Positions 1 through 8,325 of a stretch of 44,776 bases of DNA are shown piece by piece. This stretch comes from Planococcus koreensis (GTDB lineage: Bacteria; Bacillota; Bacilli; Bacillales_A; Planococcaceae). Below the pieces are notes generated by a model. The model made no database searches and was not told the DNA's origin. It saw only the letters and a list, made by a program, of their open reading frames with translations. The first letter of the stretch is position 1, and each line of letters opens with the position of its first letter. A program made the position numbers and the translations under genes. The stretch is taken from assembly GCF_004761975.1 (NCBI RefSeq), contig NZ_RQII01000059.1, positions 1 through 44,776 on the forward strand. Direction: 5' to 3'.

Positions 1-40
1 GGGTTGAATTGTTTGAACACCCCAACATTTAGTGTAGAAC

Positions 41-69
41 CAAAAAGGCAGCCAGTTCTTCGGCTGCCT
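41..69 (-). terminator. Intrinsic terminator after the first acyltransferase gene
   Basis: An 8-bp perfect stem (AGGCAGCC / GGCTGCCT, arms about 46-53 and 62-69) is followed on the minus strand by five T residues. It lies 25 bases past the stop codon of the acyltransferase gene and would end the ATP-grasp/acyltransferase transcript. Confidence 0.75.
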
Positions 70-93
70 CCACCCTTTATCAAATACGCTGAT

Positions 94-1101
94 TTATACC
101 CGGCTGACGTTCCAGGTGCCTTTCGCACGGTATGCCGGAAAGAATTGTTCTTCTTTCGCGGCACCGGATGCTGCGCACAACTCCGCATAGACCGCCTCAT
201 TCCACACCTTGCGCCCGACATGGAAATCGAATTCCGTGTTCTTGCCGAATTTCTTTTTAAAGAGCAGCAAACTATCGTCCGGTTCGTTGGTGAAACCGCC
301 GCCCGCATGGATCAGCTCTATGCCATTCTCCTTGCCCCATAAGGCGATCGCATACGTCATCACGTAGACGGGCGATAAATGGTGGTAGCCTTCCAATGTG
401 CCGGACAAATGCGTATGGATCAGATTATTGTAGATGAAATGCATTTCCGCCCCAATGACTTCGCCTTCAAACAGGGCCTCCACCAGTACGACATGTTCGC
501 CAAAATACTGCAAGATGCGGTCGAAATAAGCCTTGTCGAAATAATAGAACATGTCGGCGTGCACACGTTCCATATTGATATGATAAAGTTCGGCAAATTT
601 ATCGAGATTCTCCGGATTGACGGTAATGCGGGTCTCGATTCCTAAGCGCAGCGCATGGCGGATGGCCTTGCGCGTCGATTTCGAGAATTCTTCCTGGACC
701 GGATCGTCGAAATCCTTTAAATTGGTACCGACTGTTTTCCGCATAAACTCAACATCGTAGCATTCTTTGAAGTCTTCAGCATTGCCGAGGACCGGATGGA
801 AACGGACGAATTCGCCCACGATGTGGTTAGCATCGCAGTATTGCTGGAACGCGTCTTTGAATGCGCAGACCAATTCGGCTTTATCTCCTTCTGCGCTGCA
901 TGTGATCAGCGGGCCGCCATAACCGTAAGGAGTGACGATGTCGTAGTATTTTTTCTCATCCACAAGAATCGGGGTTTGCCGCTTTATAAAAAGGTGCGTG
1001 ACCGAGCCGAGCGGATGCGAAAACTCATAAGCTTCGCAAACCCCACCCTCGATTTCCTCGTATAATCTTCCATAATCCGGTTCGAAAAAAATATCCATCA
1101 T
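94..1101 (-). CDS. FemAB/BioF2-like GNAT acyltransferase, copy 1
   Basis: A 335-residue soluble protein of the GNAT superfamily resembling FemAB/BioF2-like proteins (Acetyltransf_6 type), which move an acyl or aminoacyl group to an amine. The sequence shows a conserved FxKSTRKAIRHALRLGI helix in the middle and, toward the C-terminus, a G-x-x-x-G-A-E-M-H-F strand and an H-A-G-G-G-F segment typical of this fold. It is about 40% similar by eye to the plus-strand paralogue at 2805. The start is the ATG at 1101: its first base overlaps the TGA of the upstream ATP-grasp gene (TGATG), and GGGGA lies 7 bases ahead. A GTG three bases further upstream is possible. The tight coupling implies the two enzymes act in one pathway. 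Substrate unknown; modification of a cell-surface polymer is an inference. Confidence 0.8.
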   Translation of the reverse strand: MMDIFFEPDYGRLYEEIEGGVCEAYEFSHPLGSVTHLFIKRQTPILVDEKKYYDIVTPYGYGGPLITCSAEGDKAELVCAFKDAFQQYCDANHIVGEFVRFHPVLGNAEDFKECYDVEFMRKTVGTNLKDFDDPVQEEFSKSTRKAIRHALRLGIETRITVNPENLDKFAELYHINMERVHADMFYYFDKAYFDRILQYFGEHVVLVEALFEGEVIGAEMHFIYNNLIHTHLSGTLEGYHHLSPVYVMTYAIALWGKENGIELIHAGGGFTNEPDDSLLLFKKKFGKNTEFDFHVGRKVWNEAVYAELCAASGAAKEEQFFPAYRAKGTWNVSRV

Positions 1102-2375
1102 CACGCTGTCCCCATTTCTGCTATATACGGTTCATATCGGGCAAGGATCATTTCGCGGTTATCGCTCGATATCACTTGAAGCGTTTTATTGATTTTATTG
1201 ATAACTCGATCAAGGTCTTCTGTGGTTTGGGCAACGATATTGAAGCGCCCGAACATTTGTGCATACGAGCCGGTCATTTCGATGCCGTCGCCAATGTGCC
1301 GCGAAGACACAAAAGAGATGACTTCCGGAAGTTCCAGGATCTCATCAATGCCCCGGATTTCAGCAATCGTCCCTGCACCGAGCAAAATTGACAAGTTGCA
1401 GGATGGAAACGGCATGAACCCGCCATCGTATTCCTTCAGGCTGTAGTTATCCGTATCTTTGCCAACTGACAGATCGAGCATCATTTCCAACAAGCTGACA
1501 CCCGTCTGTTTTTCGATGACCTGATAATGCTGTTCGCCGCTCAGCCGGAAGCCCATCTCATAAATATAGAAATCGCCGTCGTCGTAAAGTGACTGGATAA
1601 ACACCAATCCGTTATCGATTTTCAGCCCTTCGATCATCTTGCGGATTCGCTGGTCCACTGTTTCAATGTAGCGCTCCATGTGCTTGGATGGAAACAGCGT
1701 CGCAATCGGCAGCGGCGGATGTTCCTTTGTCGCTTTATAAACGTAGCGATCGGTTACCGCGGTCAATATGACGTGGCCCTCCTGGACGGTGTAATACATT
1801 TCGACGCCATGGGTACTATCGATAAAGCGCTCGACTATGACCTTGCCGCTTTTTGAACGGTGCTCAGCTTTCAAATACGCGTCTTCGAGTTCATGCTGGT
1901 CGTAGCATACCGAGATTCCCTGGCTTGCATAGCTGTCAACCGGTTTGACGATGACGGGAAATTCGATGTTTTTCCAAATATTTTCTTCGCTGCTGTATTC
2001 TTCAATGACCGGCACGTTGAAGGTGCGGCAGAATTCCTTGAATTTGTCTTTGTTCGATGTAATCGCCAATTGCTCATTAGACGCATAAAACGGCAAATTC
2101 AGTTTTTTGCATAATTTTAGGGCGTTCCAAGTATTGATGTCATCAAACGCGGTAAAAACCCCGTCAATTTCTTCATCGTTCGCGATTTTCGCCAGCTTTG
2201 CGGTATCCGATGTACTGATGTCATACGCTTTATCCGCAAATTTCTTAGCGGGAGATCCGACATTATTATCCGTTACAATAGCATACATCCCCATTTTCTT
2301 AGCGGTTTTCACAACATCGATCATATGAGTAATGCCGCCAAGTATTAGCACTTTTCTCTGTTTAGCCGTTTTCAT
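1101..2375 (-). CDS. ATP-grasp carboxylate-amine ligase-like protein, copy 1
   Basis: A 424-residue ATP-grasp enzyme resembling the carbamoyl-phosphate-synthase-like/carboxylate-amine ligases. The N-terminus holds a Rossmann-like pre-ATP-grasp fold (KVLILGG, then M-I-D-V-V-K-T-A). The ATP-grasp domain follows, with FPVIVKPVDSYASQGI as the flexible ATP-binding strand and loop near residue 150. The metal-binding part is around YIYEMGFRLSGEQHY near residue 275. Such enzymes join a carboxylate to an amine through an acyl phosphate. The start at 2375 is chosen because GGGAG lies 9 bases ahead; more upstream starts lack this. It is 60-70% similar by eye to the copy at 3867. The acyltransferase gene follows with a 1-base overlap. 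The actual substrate cannot be read from sequence. Confidence 0.85.
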   Translation of the reverse strand: MKTAKQRKVLILGGITHMIDVVKTAKKMGMYAIVTDNNVGSPAKKFADKAYDISTSDTAKLAKIANDEEIDGVFTAFDDINTWNALKLCKKLNLPFYASNEQLAITSNKDKFKEFCRTFNVPVIEEYSSEENIWKNIEFPVIVKPVDSYASQGISVCYDQHELEDAYLKAEHRSKSGKVIVERFIDSTHGVEMYYTVQEGHVILTAVTDRYVYKATKEHPPLPIATLFPSKHMERYIETVDQRIRKMIEGLKIDNGLVFIQSLYDDGDFYIYEMGFRLSGEQHYQVIEKQTGVSLLEMMLDLSVGKDTDNYSLKEYDGGFMPFPSCNLSILLGAGTIAEIRGIDEILELPEVISFVSSRHIGDGIEMTGSYAQMFGRFNIVAQTTEDLDRVINKINKTLQVISSDNREMILARYEPYIAEMGTA

Positions 2376-2804
2376 CCATAACATCTCCCAGCATGTTTTG
2401 TAAATGAGCAGCAATCGCTAATCACCCCTGTTGCACCGTGCGTGTGTTTACCGATTTTCAACCATTGTCGGACATAAAGAGCAAATACCTGCTATGAACC
2501 AACTAAAAACTGGATGTTCTAGAAACCATTTACCTATTAACTACCAAGTTATCAGTTCATTCACACATTGTCAATGGACTATTCTGAATTTTTAAATACC
2601 TGATGAAATTACCTTCTGCGTTAGGTATATCAACTCTTTTTCAAAGAACTTCTTTCAGCTTCCATTCCCATCATGTGTTATTCTTCCTATTTAATAACCC
2701 TGATTCATTTAACCTAGTTTTAACCAAGCATTATTATCATTAGTTTAGATTTAAATAAAACACCCCGAATTTCATTTGCAGTTACCTAAAGGAGGAAGCA
2801 CGAA
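2376..2804. other. Divergent intergenic region between the two ligase/acyltransferase loci
   Basis: A 429-base AT-rich region with no credible gene. It must hold promoters for the minus-strand ATP-grasp gene and the plus-strand acyltransferase. On the plus strand the best match is TTTAAC (2708-2713), 18 bases, TATTAT (2732-2737), which is weak. A strong ribosome binding site (AAAGGAGG, 2788-2795) precedes the ATG at 2805. The minus-strand promoter is listed separately. Confidence 0.5.
2546..2574 (-). promoter_or_regulatory. Candidate sigma-A promoter for ATP-grasp gene copy 1
   Basis: On the minus strand a perfect TTGACA (2569-2574) is separated by 17 bases from TAACTT (2546-2551), which matches TATAAT at three of six positions. 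It would give a leader of about 165 bases before the start at 2375. Confidence 0.45.
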
Positions 2805-3803
2805 ATGGCGGTTATGCTGACAACATTATTGTCTGATATTTTTTTCTTGCCAGAATGGGGCAAAGCCTATGCAACACAGGACCTTGGGGAGAGCAAAGTG
2901 TTCGAATTCGCGACCGGCTATGGACATATCTATTACCAGTTTGTCGTTCGGCCGATTCCGATCGCTTTAGGCGACGTGAATTACTACGACACAATCACCC
3001 CTTTTGGCCAAAGCGGCCCGGTGATCATCAGCTGCGCGGCAGGCAGAAGAAAAGAACTGGCAGCGGCATTTGATGCAGAATTCCAAAAATACTGCATCGC
3101 CAATAATATTGTTTCGGAATATGTCCGGTTCAATTCCTGCGTGAAGAATGCCGAAGATTTCAAGGAAATCTACAGCATCGACAACCGGGGAATAACGATG
3201 TATATCGACTTGAGCGTAGGGGATTATTTTCTGGAAGAATTCAAATCCAGCACCCGCCAACAAGTCCGCCGGGCATTAAAAAACAATGTCGAAATCGAGT
3301 ATGATTATACGGGTGCAACGATTGATGAGTTCCATCGACTCTATGAAATCATGGCGAAAAGGAATAACATCCCGAATCATTACCGGTTCTCAAAAGAGCT
3401 ATTGGCGGAATCTTTTTCGTTGCTGGAAGGCAAACAATTTATCATCTACGCGAAATACGAGGGCCAATACATTTCAGCGGCGATGTATTTACACCATGGC
3501 GATTTCCTCCATTACCATCTGTCTGCGAATGACCCTGAATTCTTCAACGTCGCCGGCAACAGCCTCGTACTGAACGAAGGCTGCCGATGGGGCGTCGAGA
3601 ACGGCAAAAAACAATTGCACCTCGGCGGAGCAACAAGCGATGTGCTTTACCGCTTCAAGCGCGGGTTCACGAAAACCGAGCCGCTCGACATCCTGACAGG
3701 CAAAAAAGTCCGCAACGAAACAATTTACAACCTTCTGGTGGATTATAATTTAAGCAGAGGAATAATTGAGAATCCGGAACATTTCCCGCTTTATCGTGGA
3801 TAA
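2805..3803 (+). CDS. FemAB/BioF2-like GNAT acyltransferase, copy 2
   Basis: A 332-residue paralogue of the minus-strand acyltransferase at 94. It shares the opening DIFFLPEWGKAY versus DIFFEPDYGRLY, the YYDTITPFGQSGP segment, an F-K-S-S-T-R-Q-Q-V-R-R-A-L-K helix and a C-terminal L-H-L-G-G-A motif. The fold is double-GNAT, FemAB-like, with no signal peptide or membrane segment, so it is cytosolic. AAAGGAGG lies 9 bases before the ATG. Unlike copy 1 it is transcribed alone, converging on its likely partner ATP-grasp gene (3867-5144), so the ancestral pair appears to have been rearranged. The acyl donor and acceptor are unknown. Confidence 0.8.
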   Translation: MAVMLTTLLSDIFFLPEWGKAYATQDLGESKVFEFATGYGHIYYQFVVRPIPIALGDVNYYDTITPFGQSGPVIISCAAGRRKELAAAFDAEFQKYCIANNIVSEYVRFNSCVKNAEDFKEIYSIDNRGITMYIDLSVGDYFLEEFKSSTRQQVRRALKNNVEIEYDYTGATIDEFHRLYEIMAKRNNIPNHYRFSKELLAESFSLLEGKQFIIYAKYEGQYISAAMYLHHGDFLHYHLSANDPEFFNVAGNSLVLNEGCRWGVENGKKQLHLGGATSDVLYRFKRGFTKTEPLDILTGKKVRNETIYNLLVDYNLSRGIIENPEHFPLYRG

Positions 3804-3813
3804 TTCGGAAACG

Positions 3814-3849
3814 AAAAAGGCAGAAGCGAAATTATCGCTTCTGCCTTTT
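3814..3849. terminator. Bidirectional terminator between convergent genes
   Basis: A perfect 15-bp stem (arms 3815-3829 and 3835-3849) with a 5-base loop. It has A residues at the left foot and T residues at the right, so it can work for the acyltransferase on plus and the ATP-grasp gene on minus. Confidence 0.85.
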
Positions 3850-3866
3850 GAAATCCACGGATTTAT

Positions 3867-5144
3867 TTATTGGACCTTTGCTTTAGCTGGTTCATGTTTC
3901 GCCAGCACCATATCCGCCCCTTCGCGGGACTCGATTTTCAGCAGCTTATATAGTTTTTCAACCGCTTTGTGCAATGCCTCTTCTGAAGCTGCGACCAGGT
4001 TGAACCTGCCGAACATCTGCGCATACGAACCGTTCGCCGCAATCACATCTCCTACTTCGTGGTTGAGGCAATAGGAAACGACTTCTTCCATGAGATTGAT
4101 CTCATCCATCCCGCTGATTTTCGCAATGGTCCCATTGTCGAGGAGAATCGGCAGGTTGCACGAAGGTTTTGGCATATATCCATAGTCGAATGCCCCAAAA
4201 TCGTATTTCCCGATATCTTCCCCCACTGCGAACTCGAGCATCATTTCCAGCAAATTGATGCCTGTCTGCTTCTCAATGATTTTATAATGCTGTTCACCGC
4301 TGAACCGGAAGCCCATCTCGTAAATGTAGAATGAACCGTCTTCGTATAGCGACTGGATGAACACCAAGCCATTTTCAATTCCCATTCCGCTGATCAGGTT
4401 TCGGACATTCGGATCCACATTGTCGATATAATGCTGCTGGTGTTTTGAAGGGAATGTCATCGCTATCGGCAACGGCGGATGCTCTTTCGATTGCTTATGG
4501 ACATAGCGGTCAGTCGTGCCGTTCAATACGATTTCGCCGTTGCGGACGGCGTAGAACATCTGGACACCATAAGCATTATCGATGAACGGCTCCACAATGG
4601 CCTTGCCCGATTTTGAAAAGCCGAGCGCCTTCTCAAAACCGTCCTTCACTTCTGTTGAATTGTGGCAAACGGTAATGCCTTTGCTGGCATAGCTGTCCAC
4701 GGGTTTCACGATGACAGGAAACTTCATGTTCTGGATCACTTCATCATCGAGTGTTTTACCTGCAGTATATTCCGGAATGACCGGAACATCATAGCGCCGG
4801 CAGAATTCCTTGAATTTATTTTTATTTGAAGAGACTTCCAATTGTTCCTCGGTAGCGTAAAATGGCAATCCTGTCTCACGCGCCAATTTTTCCGCATTCC
4901 ACGTATTGATATCCTCAAAAGCCGTAAAAATTCCGTCCACCTTTTCTGCACGCACGATTTCCGCCATCTTTTGAATGTCAGCTGTGCTTTCATCAAAAAA
5001 CTTAGCCGCATGGTCCTTAGCCGGAGATCCCGCAACATTGTCTGCGACAATCGTATAGAACCCCATCGCTTTAGCCGTTTTAACAACATCAATCATATGG
5101 CGCGTTCCACCGAGGATCAGAATCTTCTTTTTGCCATCAACCAA
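3867..5144 (-). CDS. ATP-grasp carboxylate-amine ligase-like protein, copy 2
   Basis: A 425-residue paralogue of the 1101-2375 ligase with the same layout: KKILILGGTRHMIDVVKTAK at the N-terminus, FPVIVKPVDSYASKGITVC as the ATP-grasp strand and loop, and FYIYEMGFRFSGEQHY in the metal-binding part. I place the start at a TTG (5142-5144). AAAGGTGGG lies 7 bases ahead of it, and the encoded N-terminus then lines up with the paralogue's ATG. An ATG 42 bases upstream has no comparable ribosome binding site. A good promoter lies at 5261-5289. It converges on the second acyltransferase and probably works with it. Substrate unknown. Confidence 0.85.
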   Translation of the reverse strand: MVDGKKKILILGGTRHMIDVVKTAKAMGFYTIVADNVAGSPAKDHAAKFFDESTADIQKMAEIVRAEKVDGIFTAFEDINTWNAEKLARETGLPFYATEEQLEVSSNKNKFKEFCRRYDVPVIPEYTAGKTLDDEVIQNMKFPVIVKPVDSYASKGITVCHNSTEVKDGFEKALGFSKSGKAIVEPFIDNAYGVQMFYAVRNGEIVLNGTTDRYVHKQSKEHPPLPIAMTFPSKHQQHYIDNVDPNVRNLISGMGIENGLVFIQSLYEDGSFYIYEMGFRFSGEQHYKIIEKQTGINLLEMMLEFAVGEDIGKYDFGAFDYGYMPKPSCNLPILLDNGTIAKISGMDEINLMEEVVSYCLNHEVGDVIAANGSYAQMFGRFNLVAASEEALHKAVEKLYKLLKIESREGADMVLAKHEPAKAKVQ

Positions 5145-5260
5145 ATCGAATCCCACCTTTCCTATAGAGCCATCACCTGACCCCATAAGTCAGACTGATT
5201 GCCTAGAACTCAAAATCTCACATTACTTTCCGCACAATAAAACACAGGGTATTTATAACT

Positions 5261-5289
5261 AAGATAGCAGTCTGATTTAAACAAGTCAA
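5261..5289 (-). promoter_or_regulatory. Sigma-A promoter for ATP-grasp gene copy 2
   Basis: Minus-strand TTGACT (5284-5289), a 17-base spacer and TATCTT (5261-5266): five of six and four of six matches to consensus at ideal spacing. The predicted leader is about 110 bases. A (TC)6 tract lies about 35 bases further upstream. Confidence 0.65.
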
Positions 5290-5352
5290 ATAATTATCTG
5301 AATTTTTAATATTTGTAATAACTTTCTCTCTCTCTCTATTTCTTCAGATCGA

Positions 5353-5394
5353 CAAAAAAGCGCCGACTGATTCGAATAACGAATCGGCCGGCAC
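5353..5394 (-). terminator. Intrinsic terminator of gtaB
   Basis: On the minus strand a 13-bp stem with one mismatch and one G-U pair (arms about 5362-5374 and 5380-5392, loop AATAA) is followed by a run of T residues (5353-5358). It starts a few bases after the gtaB stop codon. Confidence 0.85.
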
Positions 5395-5399
5395 TTATT

Positions 5400-6296
5400 T
5401 TAAAATTTCAACTCGATTGCCCGTTTGCGTTCAGCCAGCAAAGCTGCCATGATGCCAGCGACTTCCTCGCCGTATTCATCATTTTTCAAGGCGAACTCCA
5501 TCGTGGTCCGGATAAAACCGACCATCTCACCGACATCATAGCGCTTTCCTTCGAAATTATAGGCAAACACCTTTTGATGCTGGTTCAAAAGCTGAATGGC
5601 GTCTGTCAACTGGATTTCTCCGCCAGCCCCAATTTTATGCTGGCCCAAAAACTGAAAGATTTCCGGTGTCAGGACATAGCGCCCTAAAATCGCTAAATCA
5701 GAAGGAGCCGTTCCGGGCATCGGTTTTTCCACAAAGTTTTCGACTTTAAAAAGGCGGCCATGCGCTTCACCCGGATCGATAATGCCGTATCGGTGGGTTT
5801 CAGACATCCCGACTTGCTGGACGCCGATTATTGAAGATTGATTGGTTTCGTACTGAGCCATTAACTGCTGAAGAGCAGGTGTTTCAGATTGGATGATGTC
5901 ATCCCCCAGCAAAACGCCGAAAGGCTCATTGCCGATAAACTTGCGCGCACACCAGATTGCATGGCCCAAGCCTTTCGGTTCTTTTTGGCGGATATAATGG
6001 ATTTCCACTTTTGAAGAATCGCGAACTTGTTCCAATAGCTCGTATTTTTCGCGTTTCAGCAAATTGTCTTCAAGTTCGAAGTTATTGTCGAAATGATCTT
6101 CAATCGCTCTTTTCCCTTTGCCGGTAACAATAATGATGTCTTCAATCCCCGATTCGATCGCTTCTTCGACAATATATTGGATGGTCGGCTTATTCAATAT
6201 CGGCAGCATTTCTTTCGGCATCGCTTTCGTGGCGGGCAAAAATCTTGTACCCAGTCCCGCTGCGGGAATAATCGCTTTCGTCACTTTCTTTTTCAC
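5400..6296 (-). CDS. gtaB: UTP-glucose-1-phosphate uridylyltransferase
   Basis: Makes UDP-glucose from UTP and glucose-1-phosphate, a cytosolic step feeding wall teichoic acid glucosylation, glycolipid anchors and exopolysaccharide. The 298-residue length is normal for GalU/GtaB. The signature nucleotide-binding loop [20 protein letters not shown] sits at residues 11-30. LLGDDI near 133, the NFVEKP segment and [10 protein letters not shown] are also present. The start is GTG with GAGGAGG about 6 bases ahead. It is monocistronic, with its own terminator. It has a leader of roughly 200 bases containing several small hairpins (separate entry). UDP-glucose supply next to the ligase/acyltransferase pairs suggests a cell-envelope district, but no direct pathway link is visible. 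Confidence 0.95.
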   Translation of the reverse strand: MKKKVTKAIIPAAGLGTRFLPATKAMPKEMLPILNKPTIQYIVEEAIESGIEDIIIVTGKGKRAIEDHFDNNFELEDNLLKREKYELLEQVRDSSKVEIHYIRQKEPKGLGHAIWCARKFIGNEPFGVLLGDDIIQSETPALQQLMAQYETNQSSIIGVQQVGMSETHRYGIIDPGEAHGRLFKVENFVEKPMPGTAPSDLAILGRYVLTPEIFQFLGQHKIGAGGEIQLTDAIQLLNQHQKVFAYNFEGKRYDVGEMVGFIRTTMEFALKNDEYGEEVAGIMAALLAERKRAIELKF

Positions 6297-6361
6297 TTCG
6301 GAACCTCCTCTAATGGTATGGAATTTGCTATTGGTTTTACTAATAGGGTTGCTGCCTATTC

Positions 6362-6460
6362 ATCAATACGGACGCTTTTTGCCCGTATGGCGCAATAAGC
6401 CAGGCAAAGGACGCCTAGCCCATGGGCACACCTTCGCTAGTAAAGGGTATGCACTCGATA
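6362..6460. other. Hairpin-rich unexplained segment upstream of gtaB
   Basis: Between gtaB and the VanZ gene lies a run of adjacent short inverted repeats: ATACGG...CCGTAT (about 6366-6388), GGC...GCC (6389-6401), AGGC...GCCT (6402-6416), GCCCATGGGC (6418-6427) and a GCATACC/GGTGTGC pair further out. It would be in the 5' leader of gtaB on the minus strand. It has no clear T tract, so it is not a simple terminator, and it does not match the c-di-GMP-I core. It may be a structured leader RNA or an interspersed repeat. Confidence 0.4.
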
Positions 6461-6527
6461 AATCTTATTTACTTTAATCCAAGTGAACAGAAACCTTTAT
6501 GCCTTATACTCCATTCTATCAAATTGC

Positions 6528-6962
6528 TTAATAAGATGTGTCTTCTGCAGCATCACGTTTGAAACTTATCACGATATTAATGAGGACGAATGCTAGAAAA
6601 ATGCCCAATGTGTCGATAAAGGCATCGAAAAGCCGTCCGTCCCGCTCAAAATACAATTGCAGGATTTCCGTTAATACCGCGAATCCCACAGCGATAACAA
6701 CTGCTGGCAGATGCTTTTTCAGCCAGCTGAAAAGCAGCACATACAATAACGCAAAAGACAGGAAATGGCCTGTTTTTTGGATCGTGTAGAAGCTGTCTGA
6801 GAAATCTATGTCGTTGATGATCAGGAGATCGGCCAGATTCGGGGACGTGTTAAAACTGAAACCGACAATCCGATCAAATAGAAAAGCGTGTGCGTCATTA
6901 TTGCAGGTTGCGACAATGATTACCGCAGCCCATACAAATACTAGAAACGGTTTCATTCCCAC
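6528..6962 (-). CDS. VanZ-like family membrane protein, copy 1
   Basis: A 144-residue VanZ-like protein. The VanZ hallmark segments are visible: K-T-G-H-F-L-S-F-A near residue 66, and T-E-I-L-Q-x-Y-F-E-R-D-G-R-x-F-D-A-F-I-D-T-L-G near 100-120. It has three to four predicted membrane spans, including an N-terminal one (FLVFVWAAVIIVATC). Family members are named for teicoplanin resistance, but most have no defined biochemical role. The start is a GTG with GGGAG 7 bases ahead; an ATG two codons later is possible. It is transcribed alone from the promoter at 7066-7094. A second VanZ-like gene lies at 9147. Confidence 0.8.
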   Translation of the reverse strand: MGMKPFLVFVWAAVIIVATCNNDAHAFLFDRIVGFSFNTSPNLADLLIINDIDFSDSFYTIQKTGHFLSFALLYVLLFSWLKKHLPAVVIAVGFAVLTEILQLYFERDGRLFDAFIDTLGIFLAFVLINIVISFKRDAAEDTSY

Positions 6963-7065
6963 TGGCCAACTCCCTTCAATTCAACTTCAGATTCTATGCT
7001 TTTGGAAATTCTTTTAACGCTTAGTAGATAAGCGGCGTGAAAATAGTATGCTCGTTATTAAACTT

Positions 7066-7094
7066 ATTGTCTATAAAAAATTCTGACAAGTCAA
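7066..7094 (-). promoter_or_regulatory. Candidate sigma-A promoter for the VanZ-like gene
   Basis: Minus-strand TTGACT (7089-7094), 17 bases, GACAAT (7066-7071). The -35 region and its flank closely resemble the promoter at 5261-5289. Confidence 0.45.
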
Positions 7095-7192
7095 ATAACT
7101 TATATTCTATACCCTTAATTACCCATCTGTATTATCCTTATAGCAAAGAGAATTCATTATTTTTCAATTAAAACTGGAAAGGGTGGTTACCG

Positions 7193-7924
7193 ATGATCCG
7201 AATCCGGCACACGCCAAATTATGCCGGTGTCCATATTTCTGGCGACTATTCCGATTTTGATGAGCTGTATGAGGCAGTGCACCGTATTACACGAAGTCAT
7301 GAGGAAGACGATGGCTACGGACAGCCGCGCCGCCGGATTCTAGGGCTGTTCAATGAGCTGCGGCAAGCACAGCTCGGCAACCGTTGCTTCGAGGCTGTAC
7401 CGAACGGCTTTAGCGCGCGGAACGATCTTTGGCTACCGGTGGAACACACAGACAATAACGTGTATTTGAAATTTGAAGCGCTATGGCCAGAGGTTCTTTT
7501 CGCATCATTTGCCCTCAACGATTTCATCTTCCATTATATGGACGGTGCAAGAGTCCACAGCTGGGATCCATGGGCAGCGGCTGTCCGCAAATTCCAAAGC
7601 GCAGTCGCCAGCTGCTTGGAGGAAACACTGAGCCCTAACCGTTACCGCCAGCTCCGGAAGTACATCGACCCCCATGGATTGTTCGCAAAAACGAAATACC
7701 AGAATTATTTAATTCAGTACATTGATCGCTTGAATATCCATTTCCTTCGGCTGCCACCTGAAAGGCGTCCAGAAAACATCAGCATCATGGCAAAACGCAT
7801 TTGCGAACTCGATTCACTCTATTATGATTTCCGCTCCGATTTCATCGATTTGGCGGAAGGCCTGCAAGTGCACGTTTCCGAACTGCGCTATAAAGAGAAT
7901 TATCCAGAAACAATTGACTGGTAA
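7193..7924 (+). CDS. DUF6904-like protein of unknown function
   Basis: A 243-residue soluble protein. The opening I-R-I-R-H-T-P-N-Y-A-G-V-x-I-S-G-D-Y-x-D-F-D-x-L-Y, the middle WPEVLFASFALNDFI and the ending Y-P-E-T-I-D-W match my recollection of the DUF6904 family of Bacillales. No enzymatic motif, signal peptide or membrane segment is evident. The ATG is preceded by GGAAAGGGTGG. It stands alone on the plus strand between minus-strand genes, so the context gives no functional clue. Function unknown. Confidence 0.7.
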   Translation: MIRIRHTPNYAGVHISGDYSDFDELYEAVHRITRSHEEDDGYGQPRRRILGLFNELRQAQLGNRCFEAVPNGFSARNDLWLPVEHTDNNVYLKFEALWPEVLFASFALNDFIFHYMDGARVHSWDPWAAAVRKFQSAVASCLEETLSPNRYRQLRKYIDPHGLFAKTKYQNYLIQYIDRLNIHFLRLPPERRPENISIMAKRICELDSLYYDFRSDFIDLAEGLQVHVSELRYKENYPETIDW

Positions 7925-7969
7925 TCGAATAATGGCAAAGTCTAATCAAAATAAATAACTGTGTATCCC

Positions 7970-8191
7970 CAACCGTTCTGGCCACTTCGCTTTCCGTGGG
8001 CTCAGCTTCAGCCTCCTCGTCACTGGAAAAAGAGTTGCTCCTGTCTCTGCATCGCTACGCTAGCTTCGAGACATTAAAGTGCGTTGCATCGCTGCGCTAG
8101 CTTCGTCGCAAACGAGGTTCTTCAAACCTCGTTTCCTGCGGGGTCTTCAGCCTTCGCTGTCCCACAGGAGTCTTCGTGGCCAGACCGGTTG
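7970..8191. repeat. Palindromic interspersed repeat, copy 1
   Basis: A roughly 222-base noncoding element bounded by 15-base terminal inverted repeats with one mismatch (7971-7985 AACCGTTCTGGCCAC and 8176-8190). It contains the motifs CGCTTTCCGTGGG, AGCCTCCTCGTC, GCGGGGTCTTC and CCCACAGGAGTC, plus two copies of a GCATCGCTxCGCTAGCTTCG module. The same motifs occur in the elements at 18169 and 18359. It fills most of the 398-base gap between the DUF6904-like gene and the lipoprotein gene. Confidence 0.8.
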
Positions 8192-8288
8192 TTAGCATGT
8201 AGCTCTCATTAAAGAGAGAAACCAACTCATCCGCTTTTTGTAAGCATTCTCTCAAGGATTCGGAGCGCAAAATCCGATATACCTAAGT

Positions 8289-8325
8289 AAAAACCGTTGA
8301 TCCATAGCTGGATCAACGGTTTTTA
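8289..8325. terminator. Terminator downstream of the lipoprotein gene
   Basis: A perfect 14-bp stem (arms 8291-8304 and 8309-8322) with a TAGC loop, flanked by A residues on the left and T residues on the right. It touches the lipoprotein stop codon and would end minus-strand transcription; it could also work on plus. Confidence 0.85.

Noticed and set aside
5325-5337. (TC)6 tract upstream of the ATP-grasp promoter as a phase-variation repeat
   Set aside because: It is short, outside coding sequence and about 35 bases upstream of the -35, so a switching role has no support.
6362-6460. A second c-di-GMP-I riboswitch ahead of gtaB
   Set aside because: GGACGC and GCAAAG-like words occur, but the core order GACGCAAAGCC and GCCGGGTTxCCG is absent on both strands.
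6118-6477. A plus-strand frame of about 119 codons overlapping the gtaB start and its leader
   Set aside because: It is antisense to the gtaB N-terminus, lacks a ribosome binding site, and its second half is only the translated hairpin cluster.
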